From: Meandrina meandrites
Lineage: Eukaryota; Cnidaria; Anthozoa; Scleractinia; Meandrinidae
Assembly (NCBI GenBank): GCA_963693305.1
Contig: OY855914.1
Coordinates: forward strand, 18,633,472-18,697,471
Length of the DNA stretch: 64,000 nucleotides
Direction of reading: 5' to 3'
The translations under genes and the position numbers were made by a program. Positions 36,236 to 46,864 of the stretch are shown here, piece by piece. Position 1 is the stretch's first letter. Every line of letters starts with the position of its first letter. The notes under the pieces were generated by a model. That model saw only the letters and a program-made list of their open reading frames with translations, was not told the origin of the DNA and made no database searches.

Positions 36236-38223
36236 TGGACTATTTCAAACTGGCTGTAATATAAGGTGTCTGGTTTGTGGAGGTGTCTGCACCATAACCA
36301 TGTTTATTTTTATACTTTTATCATTACCACTATGATAGCTCTCAATTTGTACAACCTATTAAATTAGTTATCATGGTATTGCATGCATTACTGTCAATTG
36401 TGCGAATTTATATAATTTATATATTCATATTACATAGTTATTATCAATCATGCAGTAGCTTGCAATGTAATTCTTCTTATGGTGTGATTCAGATATGAGG
36501 CCGAGTCATTACGAGTTCCAAACCTAAGGAACGTTCCCTCAGTTGTGGTCAAAAAAAGATCTTGTTTCATTGTTTTGTACTTGTTTCTAACTGAGTTTGT
36601 TTTTAGCGGGTTCAATAAGTGGCCAAATGAGTGTCATTCGATCAGTGTCTGTCCCTCCACCCACACTTCCTGAATCTTCACTGTCTGTCCCAAGACAGCC
36701 ACCCACTCAAGTCATAAGGAAGTGGAAGCCATTTGGATATAGTAGGTTTTTTTCTGTTGTTATTAACATTGATGGTATTTCTTCATGTTTGATATACGTA
36801 AAAGGTAAAGTCTGTATACGAGTCTAGTGGCCCATTAGGCCGGAGCTTATCCCGGTTGCCGTAGCGTGAAGCGACTAGGAGTATTTCTACTCCCCCCTGG
36901 ATGGGATGCCAGTCCATCGCAGGGTTTCCCCCAGCAGTAAATTCGCCGGAACCCATTTATACAAAGGACATAACGCAGTGCCCCGGCCAGGGCTCGAACC
37001 CAGACCACCCGATCCGCAGTCCAGCGCACTAACCATTAGGCCACCGCGAATTTGAAATCGACTTATCTTGAGCCTAATTTGTATTCGAAACTGAAGATGG
37101 ATGTTCATCATCCGAAACATGTACAGTGTAAAAATGACATGTTCATTTGTCACAAGCGGGGGACAAAGAAAAAGTTCACTTATGAAATTAGACAAATTGC
37201 CTAGCTCATGACGAGTCTCTTGCAGTTCAGTGGCTAGAGCGCCCAACCGGTATCCGGGAGGCCATGGGTTCGATTCCAGTCAGGGGACTCAATTTTTTTC
37301 TTTGTCCCACGCTTGTGGCAAATGAACATATCAAATTTTTTTTTTTTCACCGAGCTTAAAATTCACCATCTTCATTATTTATTTACATTGTATTTCAAAC
37401 TTAAAGCCATTTGTACCAAGAAAGGACCAATCACAACGCTCGGGTTTACCTCAAGACTGCCATGCCATGACAAATACGTAAAGGCTATTGTCCAAAAAGC
37501 CTGTTGTTAGCTTAGAAGCTAAGCAAAGTTAATTGACTAAGCAACGCTAATTGTAGTGTAGGTGAAATTGTAAACAGTATATGCTTCTGTTTAATAGGAA
37601 AACCCCGGCGAAAATCGAAACGCAAGGGAAACGAGATGACAGGAGATTTATCTGTAAAAGAAAAGAAAACTAAAGAACATAAGGAGAGTCCTAAAGATGG
37701 ATCCCGAAAACATACAAAAGAACGAAAGGCGACCGATTTGGAAGAGTCCGTTAACAGCAATGCAAGTGGAAAAAATAAACGCGACTCTCCGAAAAAGAAG
37801 AAGAAAGACGAAGCAAAACATGAGGTTGATTTAACGCGGGTTAAGACTGAACCCGATGCAGATTGTAATTCGCAGATGACAGCAAGAAATACAGAACAGA
37901 GTTCACATAGTCCAAGAAAGAGGAAGGCGGAGATGAATGAAAGGCAGCCAAGTAGTGACGATCTTGCGCTTACAACTAGCAAGAAAAAGAAGAAACTCAG
38001 CAATTCTAAAAGCATGGACACAATAGTAAAACAAGAACATGCTACACCAGATGACAAGACGCCGCGGCATTCTAGGAAGCACCAAGACCCTGACAAAGAC
38101 GAGCTGACTTCTTTGAAACAAAAGAAGATCAAAAGTGAAAAAGACCTTGACTTAGCACAGGTCGAAAGAGAACCCAAAGAATCACATAAAAAGAAGAAAC
38201 ATCACAAAACGAAAACATGTTAA
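30309..38223 (+). CDS. POLR1G: RNA polymerase I subunit POLR1G (PAF49/RPA34 family)
   Basis: Seven exons: 30309-30334, 31566-31686, 33923-33997, 34840-34890, 35755-35809, 36607-36741 and 37598-38223. They total 1089 nt, or 362 residues. Family (known): the RPA34-like partner of POLR1E/RPA49 in a TFIIF-like module of nucleolar RNA polymerase I. Seen: RCPVGFEAVS, SSLWLIKVPHDFDLSSLSG and VVLNGSQ match the dimerisation domain. A proline-rich linker (VSVPPPTLPESSLSVP) ends in KWKPFGYR. Then comes a Lys-rich tail with several KKKKK-type clusters and acidic KTEPD/VKQEHATPDD motifs, as in vertebrate CD3EAP. The introns after exons 4 and 5 appear to start with GC (AG/GCAAGT) rather than GT. A GT donor 4 nt downstream of exon 4 would join exon 6 in frame and skip exon 5. 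Introns contain at least five mobile elements. Exon 1 is only 26 nt. Confidence 0.88.
30354..30443. mobile_element. 90-bp fold-back element with 9-bp target duplication
   Basis: CATCCTCGGAAACCCAGGGC and its complement are perfect inverted ends. CGTAGTATT lies directly on both sides (30345-30353 and 30444-30452). It begins only 19 nt after POLR1G exon 1, inside intron 1. Mutator-like by target size. Confidence 0.85.
30475..30600. mobile_element. MITE related to the one at 54455-54557
   Basis: Shares GAACGAGGCATAACACAATA and ATTCAATGAxATGCAAA with the 54.5-kb copy. Its ends CAGGGCCACTT and AAGTGGCCCAG are inverted. It lies in POLR1G intron 1. Confidence 0.6.
31908..33402. mobile_element. MITE with homopolymeric G/C ends, split by a later insertion
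   Basis: A run of G followed by GTATTCCCATAAAT at the left faces ATATATGGGAGTGCC and a run of C at the right. Inside both ends are inverted ATACCCTAT and GTGCCGCG motifs. The 32247-33274 fold-back was inserted later. It lies in POLR1G intron 2. Confidence 0.6.
32247..33274. mobile_element. 1.03-kb fold-back element with 9-bp target duplication
   Basis: Arms of about 250 nt start ATAGGGAGCCCAAGCTCAAG at the left and are complemented at the right. GATAACACC lies directly on each side (32238-32246 and 33275-33283). The centre contains a second palindrome (about 32510-32735, CAAAAATCGTGTGCGTTCT and complement). No transposase. The 9-bp duplication suggests a Mutator-like origin. Confidence 0.85.
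34034..34288. mobile_element. MITE, family member 2 (copy of 27684-27957)
   Basis: TAAGGGACTAATCATAATTT and the complement of AAATAATGACTGGTCCGTAA are inverted ends, followed inward by AGAGGGGGAGGG and CACCAGCCCTCCCC. It lies in POLR1G intron 3. Confidence 0.7.
35013..35183. repeat. Near-perfect 171-nt hairpin in POLR1G intron 4
   Basis: Arms of about 80 nt (TATGAAGGTGATATGTGATC and complement) meet at TTCAACGTTGAA. AAAATGCCATT occurs at 34954-34964 and 35183-35193, so the inserted unit may be slightly larger than the hairpin. If transcribed with the intron it would form long dsRNA. Confidence 0.8.
36207..36232. repeat. Poly-T tract in POLR1G intron 5
   Basis: An uninterrupted run of more than 20 T. 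It may be a slippage product or the tail of a minus-strand retroelement; no element body was recognised next to it. Confidence 0.8.
36823..37058 (-). mobile_element. tRNA-derived SINE in POLR1G intron 6
   Basis: The minus strand starts with a tRNA-like head (about 37049-36981): A-box-like GTGGCCTAATGGTTAG and B-box GGTTCGAGCCC at normal spacing. The body follows with GGAGTAGAAATACTCC and ends in GCTCCGGCCTAATGGGCC. An older copy is at 4388-4700. The tRNA part is too divergent at its 3' side to be a working tRNA gene. Confidence 0.85.
37139..37331 (+). mobile_element. tRNA-like sequence bounded by inverted repeats
   Basis: The ends GTTCATTTGTCACAAGCG and the complement of CGCTTGTGGCAAATGAAC are inverted. 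Between them, 37213-37285 reads as a tRNA-like unit: A-box-like TTCAGTGGCTAGAGC and B-box GGTTCGATTCC. An A/T tract follows. A SINE with captured flanks or a MITE carrying a tRNA relic are both possible. Confidence 0.6.
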
Positions 38224-39695
38224 TTGTAATACTGAGCACATGTTAAATGTAGCCTTGTTTCTTTCCCTTTTCTTTTTGAATTCGTTGTTTGTAGACGGTC
38301 TTTCTTGTTTGTCTTTGATCTTAAAATATCCAATAGTAAGCCATATTGTTGTTGTTGTTTTTGATTGGTCAAAGATTTTGTCGCTGTTGTTTGAAAAGGC
38401 ACTCTCGGTGGACACGTGCCAGTTGGCGAGTTCTTCGAAGGAATTTTGCGTTTATAAGTGGTTAGCACTTTCTTATAGGATTGTGGATGTCTTCAGCTTT
38501 TATTGCCTCTCAGTTTCAGGCTACATTCTCTTCTGTTTTCATTTTTGTTTTTGTTTATTTTCTCTTGTTGTAATATTTGTAACAGTGTACCTTAACGACC
38601 TAACTTGTCCAACGCAAGAACTTTCTTATTATGTCCTTCACTGTCTGTTTCCCTTCCTTTATCTTCCAACTGGTAACTATTTTCCTTATTCTTAGTTGGA
38701 TAATTAGTTCATAACACACGCGAGATAAATAACATCTGCAATTCGCCGATAGTGAGGTAAATAGCATAAGCCCAGGCTGACTCGTCCACAGTCGTCTCAT
38801 ACGAAAATTGAAAGACGCGAAGGATGGTGGGAAGGAGAAAGTTGGAGGACGTTGTCTCTCCTTCTTTGTTCCCTTCCCATCATTCTCCGCGCCCGCTTTT
38901 TATTCACAAGAGACACCTAAGAAATCCGAAGCCGAGTAAAGGCAGCTGTTGCGAGCATTGTTATGGAGTAGGTCGATCGTTCCCAGACAGCACACAGCAA
39001 ACTTGTAGAACTTATTCACGATGTCCGCCATGTTTGTTTTCACATTATAACGGGTGTGGACAAAACATGGGGTATGCCATATGGGTTTGGCCATATGACA
39101 TACCCCATGTTTTATCCACACCATCTCGCATCTTATGGCAAACACACAACAAATTTCATGCTTTTTGACTTTCACGGATGTCAAGTTTTTCTGACGGTCA
39201 AATCATGAAATAAATAGTAATGGAATGACGGTGTTCGCCCTTTTGCTGTTTCGCAACCTATGCTATTATTATTTTGACAGCTTTGTAACATAGTTCTATA
39301 GGTCATCGTTAAAGTGACACGAGCATTTATGTCGATTTTCGGCAGATTCAAGTCACTATGGTTAACAAGTCGTATCTTGGACAGGAAAATCAATCCCAGT
39401 GCTTTCTGTTAAAATATGAACTTGGGCAAATGACATTCTGGTCGCAAGGTATCCTGCCAAGGCTCTCCAAAGTTTGTTATTCAACATACTGTGTTTCTTC
39501 TTATTGAAGTTCTGGATCATACAGAATTCATCATGCACCTGCCGTACAATTTATGTTGCCGAAATCCGAGTATCCCGTAAAAATAAATAAATAAATAACC
39601 TTTATTTAGACACGGTAGTATTTAAAGCTAGAAGCTTGTGGGGCCGAGTATTACCGATCGAATTGGAATACGTAGGCAAACATGATTTGTATAAC
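38224..39695. other. Downstream of POLR1G, no supported gene
   Basis: The first few hundred bases after the stop are T-rich and probably contain the 3' UTR; a 151-codon T-rich open frame at 38240-38695 is not credible as protein. A 70-nt palindrome is at 39053-39122. AATAAATAAATAAATAA occurs near 39580. Confidence 0.4.
39053..39122. repeat. 70-nt palindrome
   Basis: GGTGTGGACAAAACATGGGG pairs with CCCCATGTTTTATCCACACC around a central CATATGGGTTTGGCCATATG. Probably a tiny fold-back MITE. Confidence 0.7.
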
Positions 39696-40648
39696 CACAG
39701 GTAGCCAAAGCTTAGGATACGACTGAAAATAAATAAAATGATCTTAAATTGTCAAGTGTTTATTGTTTTATCAATCTTATAGCGGAGCTCCTGCGCGCGA
39801 AGCGCGCCAGCGGAGCACCATGGGTAAGAATTTTTGGTAAACCCATGAGACCAAGAAAATTTGGTGCGTACGCCCGCCCACCCGCACGCCCGCCCGTACA
39901 GACTCTCGGGGAGGGGGAGTGGAGTCCTAAGGCAGCCCGACCGGGGGTGGGGGGAGGAGAATAGGCTGAGGGAGATGGGGAGCACCTGCCATCTCTACTT
40001 ATCCTTACTTGCGTAAGTAAACAGAGCTTACATTGACAGCTGTCAAATCAAGGTATCCGCTGACCGGTATCACGTGGCCATATCGCGGGCTCACATGTGG
40101 AACTCAGCGAGGTCGCGTGTTTTTGTGAAGTTGACCGCTGACCGGATGATGGTTTTCTAGTTGATCGCGGGCTCAAGTCCTAGTTTTGTTTACAAATTTT
40201 TTAATCATCGCGTTAATTCAGATTTAAATAATGGGCAAAGTTAATAACCGAGGAGCTCAGCTTTTAGGCATGGCTAGATCTATTGTAAAAAGTTTTTTTT
40301 GGTTAAAAAAAATGATCTGCAGACACTTCATTTCAACTTAAATGAAACGATTGTATGAAAAGGCGGCAAACTGGTTTGTACGTTGTTCACTGCTGAATTG
40401 AAAGACGGGAAGAAAGCGTGCTGGAGGGCATAGATCTTCGTGAATATTTCTCGCTTTATTTACTTATCTACAGCATGGAAACTTATGCCAAGTGATTTAG
40501 GACAACCTCTTAACGGGAAGATCCGAAATAATTGCTGACATTAACATGATATATCGGAGTACGAGTCAAAAATAGCGAGAGTTGAAGCACTGTCGTCGGT
40601 TCCTGCGGCTGACCAAGACTGGAAAATTAACTGTGAGCTAATATAAAA

Positions 40649-40888
40649 GTGTGCTCAGAGCCGGTCAAGTTGACTGAAGTGACGGATAAAAGACTGTTAA
40701 AAGCTACACCGAAAGGAAGAAAGATATTGATCTTCGCTTATAATCCAGATTATGCATATTATGTCAGTGGTGTGAGTTTATTACGAACATTGGACGAAAC
40801 TACCGTTTTCGTTGCTTCGTCTCCGATGTTGTTTGGCTGGTTTGAAAGCTTTGCCCTGCAGAATTTACAAGCCTTCTCAAAATATGAG
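40649..40888 (+). CDS. Unrecognised ORF, copy 2 of the 8.2-kb ORF
   Basis: Reads PVKLTEVTDKRLLKATPKG and GVSLLRTLDETTVFVASSPM and ends KYE at GAG/GTAACA. It differs from copy 1 by an in-frame extra Tyr codon and by about six substitutions, both silent and replacing. There is no ATG at the start. The acceptor-side sequence after TTTTCAG is interrupted 20 nt in by the TTAA-flanked insertion, so any second exon is broken here. Confidence 0.4.
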
Positions 40889-41422
40889 GTAACAAACGTA
40901 AATGTACACATTTTGTTATGAGAATCTGTTGATACTTCATTTATGAGCGAATTCGATGTTGTGTCGGTTTTCAGATCTTCCCGTCAATTATAAGTTTAAG
41001 ACGGAATCCACCAGGAAGTCGAGTAATATTTATTTAAGTTGGACAAAAATCGAGTACCAGAATAATTTAAATCCTATTGCGTTATTTTCTACCCTAATCA
41101 CAACTATAACAAAATTCTCGAATCTGATTGGTTCTTAGCACGCCCTATTTTTTACCAAATTGGAGCGCGCGCGGCTAAAGTGTCCAATAACAAACTGTCC
41201 AATAACAAGGTGTCCAATAACAAGGTGTCCAATAACAAAGTTCGCGTGCTGCGCATGCGCGCGCTCTTTATTTGGTTCCTTGTTGTGACTAAATACTCCT
41301 TGATATTCCTAAAACCTTCAGCTTCAAGAATGGCTTTTTTGCCTTAGTGATGATAAGTCCTTAGTAGGCTTCGCTTTATCTATTTTTTTTCTCGAATTTT
41401 GTTATACTTATGATTAATTGAT

Positions 41423-41560
41423 AATAGGACTGAGTGTCGTCCAATTCTGTCTGTAATCATACTCGTGATTAAACAAATCGGACTCCCGCTACGCGGTCGT
41501 CCGATTTTGTTAATCACTCGTATGATTACAGACCGAATTGGACTCCACTCAGTCCTATTA
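41423..41560. repeat. 138-nt hairpin inside the TTAA-flanked element
   Basis: AATAGGACTGAGTGTCGTCC and the complement of GGACTCCACTCAGTCCTATT begin imperfect arms of about 60 nt; the core reads AATCGGAC...GTCCGATT. It may be an older fold-back insertion. Confidence 0.65.
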
Positions 41561-41918
41561 CCATTACTAAATAAAAGGTGAAGATGTAAGTAATTATCAC
41601 TGATAACACCAACAACAATTTCCTATCAGAGTCTTAGAAAATGGATTTCAAAGTTCACAAGCTATAGGGAAATTCTCACGTGCAGCCATTTTGTAAAATC
41701 GTCTTTAAGCGATTCAGTGGAATTCAGTCAAATTTCAAAATTTGTTTTCGGTGTCTGGTGTTGTTAGAAAAGATTTCTTTTGATAAGATATTTGAAGCAG
41801 TAACACAAAAGTTTGCAATAAGGTGTAAATAATTTTGGTACAACAATTTCTTATCAGAGCCTGAGAAAATGAAATTTAATGTTCACAAGCTATAGGCAAA
41901 AGCTCGCGTCTTTTAACT

Positions 41919-43504
41919 CCGTAAAAACTAAAATCTTAAATTAAGAGGTTCTGAGGTAAGATGGAGCTGTTATCTTAATGTGAGAATAATAATCATCTTA
42001 AATTAAGATCTATCTTCATCTTACTTTAATATGATAACGTCTTATTTAAAGAGTTCTGAGGTAAGATGAAATTTCATCTTAAAAAAAGATTCGAAACCTC
42101 TTTAATCTTAACAGTCTTAAGTTAAGGTGGCTCCATATAGTTTTATAACCACACGCGCGCTGATGATGCGAGCCTTCAGAAACTGTGCGAGCGCTGACGC
42201 AAGCTCAGGCAAACACGGATTTGAGTTAAACATCTCAAAGGAAATCTTTAACAGACAATGCTGTGTTGCTTAAAACGCCCAGTTAAATCTGTAAATACAA
42301 TGCAAACATGCACTACAAATATCATGAGAAACACTTTATTATGCTTACAAATCCAAACAAAAACAAAACAAACAGAAAAAGATAAAAGTAACGAAGGTCT
42401 TGGCTATTTTCAGGACGGTAACAGTTCTGCGTTCAGTTTACCTTCAAATATACAGTCTGTTAATCCAAATTACCGGTAATTGTATTCTATCTCCAAGTAT
42501 TTTCTAGCAGCTCCGAGAATATCCTTTAGCTTTGAAGATTACACCTTTGTCAGGTGAAAACAGAATAACAGTTTTGGTCAGTAAACTTGCGAACTGAAAC
42601 GAAAAACTTTGGCGCATCAAAAAGCTGATGACATTTTCGGATCGAAATTAGCCAATCAAAACACTTGCTCAATTAAAACTGACGCCATTTTGGATCGAAA
42701 TGAGCCAATCAAAAAATTGTTCTGTTTCCCGAGAGGTCCGCCTTTCGGAAAAAGAGCAATGGCCGTCAGTAAAAACGTACTGGAATGAAAAATTCCGCCA
42801 ATTTTGGCTGGAATTACATGTAAGAAAAAGGAACAGCAATTCTTCCGTAAGTTCTTTTTAAAAAATGTGAACTACACGCCGAAGTAGTCCTCCTAGAAAG
42901 CCTGAAACGGAAAGTCGAAAATGTTCATGCACTCATCTGTGGGCTATGCTTGAATTCTGTTTACATTTCTTGACATAAAAAAAACAATTACGGTACTAAA
43001 ATTTTAGATTTCGACTCCACATGTACACAAGGTCGTAAAATCCTTTGCCCACATTACTACAAACGTTAAGTTATGTCCACCGCATTGACTAAGAATATTG
43101 TAGATGCCTACTACCTCAATTTAAGACGTATCGCGTCTTTGTTAAGACGCTAACATCTTAACGATCTCCAAAGCGTCTTAAAATTTATTTAAGATGAGCA
43201 ACCTTCTCAATTTAAGACGTTCCACCTCTAGGAATATGACAGTCGAGAGTTCATCATCTTAACGTAAGAAGTATTAATCTTAGATGAGAGGTTACATTCT
43301 TATGATAAAACGCACCAGTCTTGTTTTAAGACGCATTCAAAACCTTAGAGTAAGACAAACTTGAATCTTAAAAATAAATAAGACGTTGCTGTCTTAAGTT
43401 GAGATGTATTATCTTAAACTAAGATCACTTAAGCCTTTATATTAGATGGTGGTTATCTTATGTAAGATGCTTATTATCTTAGTATAAGATTTTAGTTTTT
43501 ACGG
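41919..43504. mobile_element. 1.6-kb innermost TIR element with AAGA/TCTTAA-rich ends
   Basis: CCGTAAAAACTAAAATCTTA at the left faces TAAGATTTTAGTTTTTACGG at the right. Many AAGATG, TCTTAA and AAGACG motifs cluster within 200-400 bp of each end, an arrangement typical of transposase subterminal sites. It splits a tandemly duplicated host segment (41632-41842 versus 41842-41918 plus 43505-43645). No transposase seen. Confidence 0.7.
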
Positions 43505-45053
43505 AGAAGCGATTTAGTGGACTTCAGCGGAACTTCGAGATTGGTTTTCGGTGTTTGGTGTTGTTAGAAAAGATTTCTTTTGATAAGATATTTGAAGCAG
43601 TAACACAAAAGCTTGCAATAAGGTAGAAATAATTTTGGTACATAATTTTGTCCAACAACTACTCGAAGTCCTGGCGGATTCCGTCTTAAACCGCTTAAAT
43701 TTCGTCAAAACGGCTGCTTTCAAACCTCTTAGCTTTAATCACTTTTGCACACTTTTCCCCATTAAATGTTTCGTTTCAAATGTTGTGTTGTTTTAGTTAG
43801 TGAAGTTAACTGTGAGGTTCATCGTTGGATTTTGAAAAGAATATTCAATTATTGAGCTACAAAAACATGATTTCGCGCGCTGCATTTACAGAAAAATCCC
43901 GCAAACAAATCAAAGTAAAAAACGACTAAACCTTCGGCAACGATACTTCACACCAACGATTAAACGATTTATCATCCAACTGCTCTATTTTACTCACTTG
44001 CATTTTTGTCATTTTTTTGAGTGTGTTGAAATATCGTACGCGTGATAAATTTTTAGATTCGTAAACGAGTATTTACGTCGGTTTTTATATTGCGAGTTGC
44101 CTGTGCTTGGGTGAGTGAGTTTAGACTTTTCCTAACGCACATTTGCCTGTTAGAAACGAAGGAAATTCATTCACTTCTCTGCATAGTTCTCTAGGGTATT
44201 TAGCAATGTGTACGATAAAACATGCAGCGTAGTAATCATGCAACCAAACCAAGATGGTTCAAAACTACATTGTAAGCTTATTAGACAGCGAGCACCACTT
44301 CCTAAATCACAAACTGTCACAATTATTACACAAAAAACTGCTTAAAAATGACTTAAACCGGCTCCCAATGAATTTGCCGAGTCAGTTTTGCCGCTGTGAT
44401 TTTAATTTGTTTGTTTTGGCTTGAGTTCATTTTGTTTAGCCGCGAGTTCACTTTGTTCAGTTCCTTGAGTTGATCGTTTTGCCTTGACTGTTTTGAAGTA
44501 AATCAAAACAAGTTTCTTCGCCTTCATCAAGGAATTACCCTTAGAGTTATGAAAAGTCTTTACACTAAAATTTGATGTGTGCGCCTACGTGTGTACGTGC
44601 ATGAGGAACCCAAGAAAGTGCAGTGACATGTAGAAATAGTGTGGCTACTTATTAATTGGGAAACAGTGCAAACTCGAGCAAAAAATAATAAATAGGAGCT
44701 CCGCTTTTAGGCCTGCCTAAATCTATATATTATTACATATTCATGTGAGCTTTGAAAATTAGCATAATATGCTAATTCTAAAATTGCTCCCTACTAGTCT
44801 AAGCGAAGCGAAAGGTAGCACACTCGAACCGCCATAATGCCGACCCGTGTTCATGAAATGAGCTGTAATTCTCAAGGTTTGCTATCTTCCCCTCAAAACG
44901 CCTCAAATTCAAAGGCTTCGATAGTCGTTCTATAAATACATACCGAAAAAGTGCCCAATGTTACATCCTTTCCCCGGCAAAACGGCAATATTTCAGTGGT
45001 AAACCTCCACGAACCATCCGCGGCCCGAGCGCCTCTGCAATTTTTCTCATTTA

Positions 45054-45212
45054 ATCATATGCAATTTGGAACCACAAAAGCCACTTTCTAGGGGAGGTGT
45101 ATGCAATGTCGCGTGCGACACATGATTTGATTACACTTCATCATGTGTTGCACGCGACATTACATACACCTCCCCTAGAAAGTGGCTTTTGTGGTTCCAA
45201 ATTGCATATGAT
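45054..45212. repeat. Near-perfect 159-nt hairpin
   Basis: Arms of about 70 nt begin ATCATATGCAATTTGGAACC and include CTAGGGGAGGTGTATGCAAT. It begins near where left-right arm similarity of the 12-kb element stops, so it was inserted at or near the arm boundary. Confidence 0.8.
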
Positions 45213-45324
45213 TTTAATCAAAGGCCCTTTGGGCTGTCTCGTGTCAGTCAAAAAGAGATTAAAATATACTTTACTAAATAGTTATTATAAAAGTAAATGT
45301 TTTGCGGGGATAGGGAAAGCAGAG

Positions 45325-46507
45325 ACGGGGGAACATTTTGCTGGGATAATATTTAATCTTCTTTTTCCATTCGCGGGAAATAAAAATGGCGAACAGGCGG
45401 GAAAACAAAATGACAGAACACATATTATTTATGATTTTTACCAAAAAAACGTCCGTCCTCTCTATTTCCGACGCAAACTGAACGCAAGAGGAATTGAGCG
45501 TTACTCGAAGCACTCGTCCCCCACTTCACCTCCTTGCGCCGACGTTTTGCGCTGTTTTCCATTTCTTTTGTTATTTATTGCCCGTTTTTAACGATCAAAG
45601 AACAATATCAGAAAATAGAGTATTTCATACACGTTTTTTGTGACGAAAACGCTGAAAATAGAAATGCCGATATGTTTGTAACGAACGTTTTACATACCCA
45701 GGCAAATAGCATTCCCAAGTAAATAACACCAAGGTAAACTCACCGCAGGAATACGTTACCGAGGTGTTTGCGGTCACACACTTGACACTTTACCAAGGTC
45801 AATTTTTCATACTGTTTTTGGCGCGAAATGCGAAAATGGGTAATTCGAGGGTGCTTGCTTAGCATCATCTCGCTTTTATTATGTATACTCTTTCGACAGT
45901 CCTCTACTGCTTTGTTATGTCAGTATTTCAGACAGCGAAGAAATAGAAGGCGAAGACTCCGTTTATATAAATCTCTTTGTTGGATTTTTCTAAACCTTGA
46001 AATGAAATCGAAATACGAAAAAAGAAAACGCACTATAGATCTTCCTTGACTAGTGTTATATTTAAACGCCAAATTTCCAAAAAAAAATAAATAGCATTTA
46101 CTTACAAATCAGCAAGCCATCAAGCCATGATTCTAAGAAAGACCACGTTTTTGCTGCCTTGAACACGCAAAGTTGACCTCAGGAAATCTAAACCTCACGC
46201 CATCATATTTAATTTCAAATTTCTCTGTTTATTTTATTTGCTTATCTTTGAGGTTTGCCTCGCGATTGGTCATTTTATCTTGGGGTACTTGGAAAACCTA
46301 CCTATTTGCCTCGCCATAAATTTACCTTGGGGAACATTTTGCTGTGATAATTTTTAGTCTTTTTTTCATAAGCGGGAAATAAGAATGGCGAACAGGCCAT
46401 GAAAATGACAAAACACCCGGGAAAACAAAATTTCAAAGCACGCGGAAAAACAAAATGACAGAGCACATATTATTTATGATATTTACCAAAAAAACGTCCG
46501 CTCTATT
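45325..46507. repeat. Direct duplication within the 12-kb element
   Basis: About 150-180 bp at 45325-45475 recurs at 46330-46507, sharing GGGGAACATTTTGCTG, ATGGCGAACAGG and ACATATTATTTATGAT. No gene is recognised in or between the copies. Confidence 0.65.
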
Positions 46508-46864
46508 TGTGAGTTTCCCGAGGTAAAGAGCCCTTTTACCATGTTAAAAGGACGATGTGTAACGGCAACTATAAATTTGACACACTACACTATTAACCTA
46601 TTCCGTACTTGAAGCCCTACACCGCTACACAGATCAAGCAATTTATTCCAGTCAAATTTTGTTAATTACATTTTATGCAGTTATTACGAAAAAACTTTCC
46701 GTAAAGATTCTCGCATCGCGACTGCATAAAAACACAAAATCCCGCTCCGGCTCTTTCTTGAAATTCCCGCTTACCGCTCCTGTTTCAGCTCCCATCCCGG
46801 CCGAATATCACCACATCTTCTTATCTGGGTTACTTAGGGTGAGGTCTGTCTTTGACCTTGTTAA

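Larger units (their letters stand above)
41000..43685. mobile_element. 2.7-kb TTAA-flanked element nested in copy 2
   Basis: Ends GACGGAATCCACCAGGAAGT and the complement of CTTCGAGTAGTTGTTGG-side sequence are imperfect inverted repeats, flanked by TTAA (40996-40999 and 43686-43689). Copy 1 keeps the empty site with a single TTAA at 8489-8492. TTAA targets occur in piggyBac and Kolobok. No transposase ORF. It includes a 15-bp tandem repeat (41187-41241, GTGTCCAATAACAAG), a hairpin and a further insertion. Confidence 0.88.
39781..44724 (+). mobile_element. TIR element, copy 2, inserted in the 12-kb element's left arm
   Basis: Same ends and interior as 7266-9558 (AGCGGAGCTCCTGCGCGCGA at the left, GCTCCGCTTTTAGGCCTGCC at the right). 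The uninterrupted right arm near 51595 shows the arm sequence without it, so it is a secondary insertion. Its own sequence is split by the TTAA-flanked element at 41000-43685. Confidence 0.85.

Noticed and set aside
36981..37049. Functional tRNA gene on the minus strand
   Set aside because: A- and B-boxes are present, but the 3' half does not close an acceptor stem, and the SINE body follows directly.
37512..38177. 221-codon minus-strand ORF rich in Ser/Phe
   Set aside because: It is the antisense shadow of the Lys-rich last exon of POLR1G.
38240..38695. 151-codon hydrophobic ORF just after POLR1G
   Set aside because: It lies in T-rich sequence that is most likely the POLR1G 3' UTR. The Phe/Leu/Cys richness follows base composition and no domain or start context supports it.
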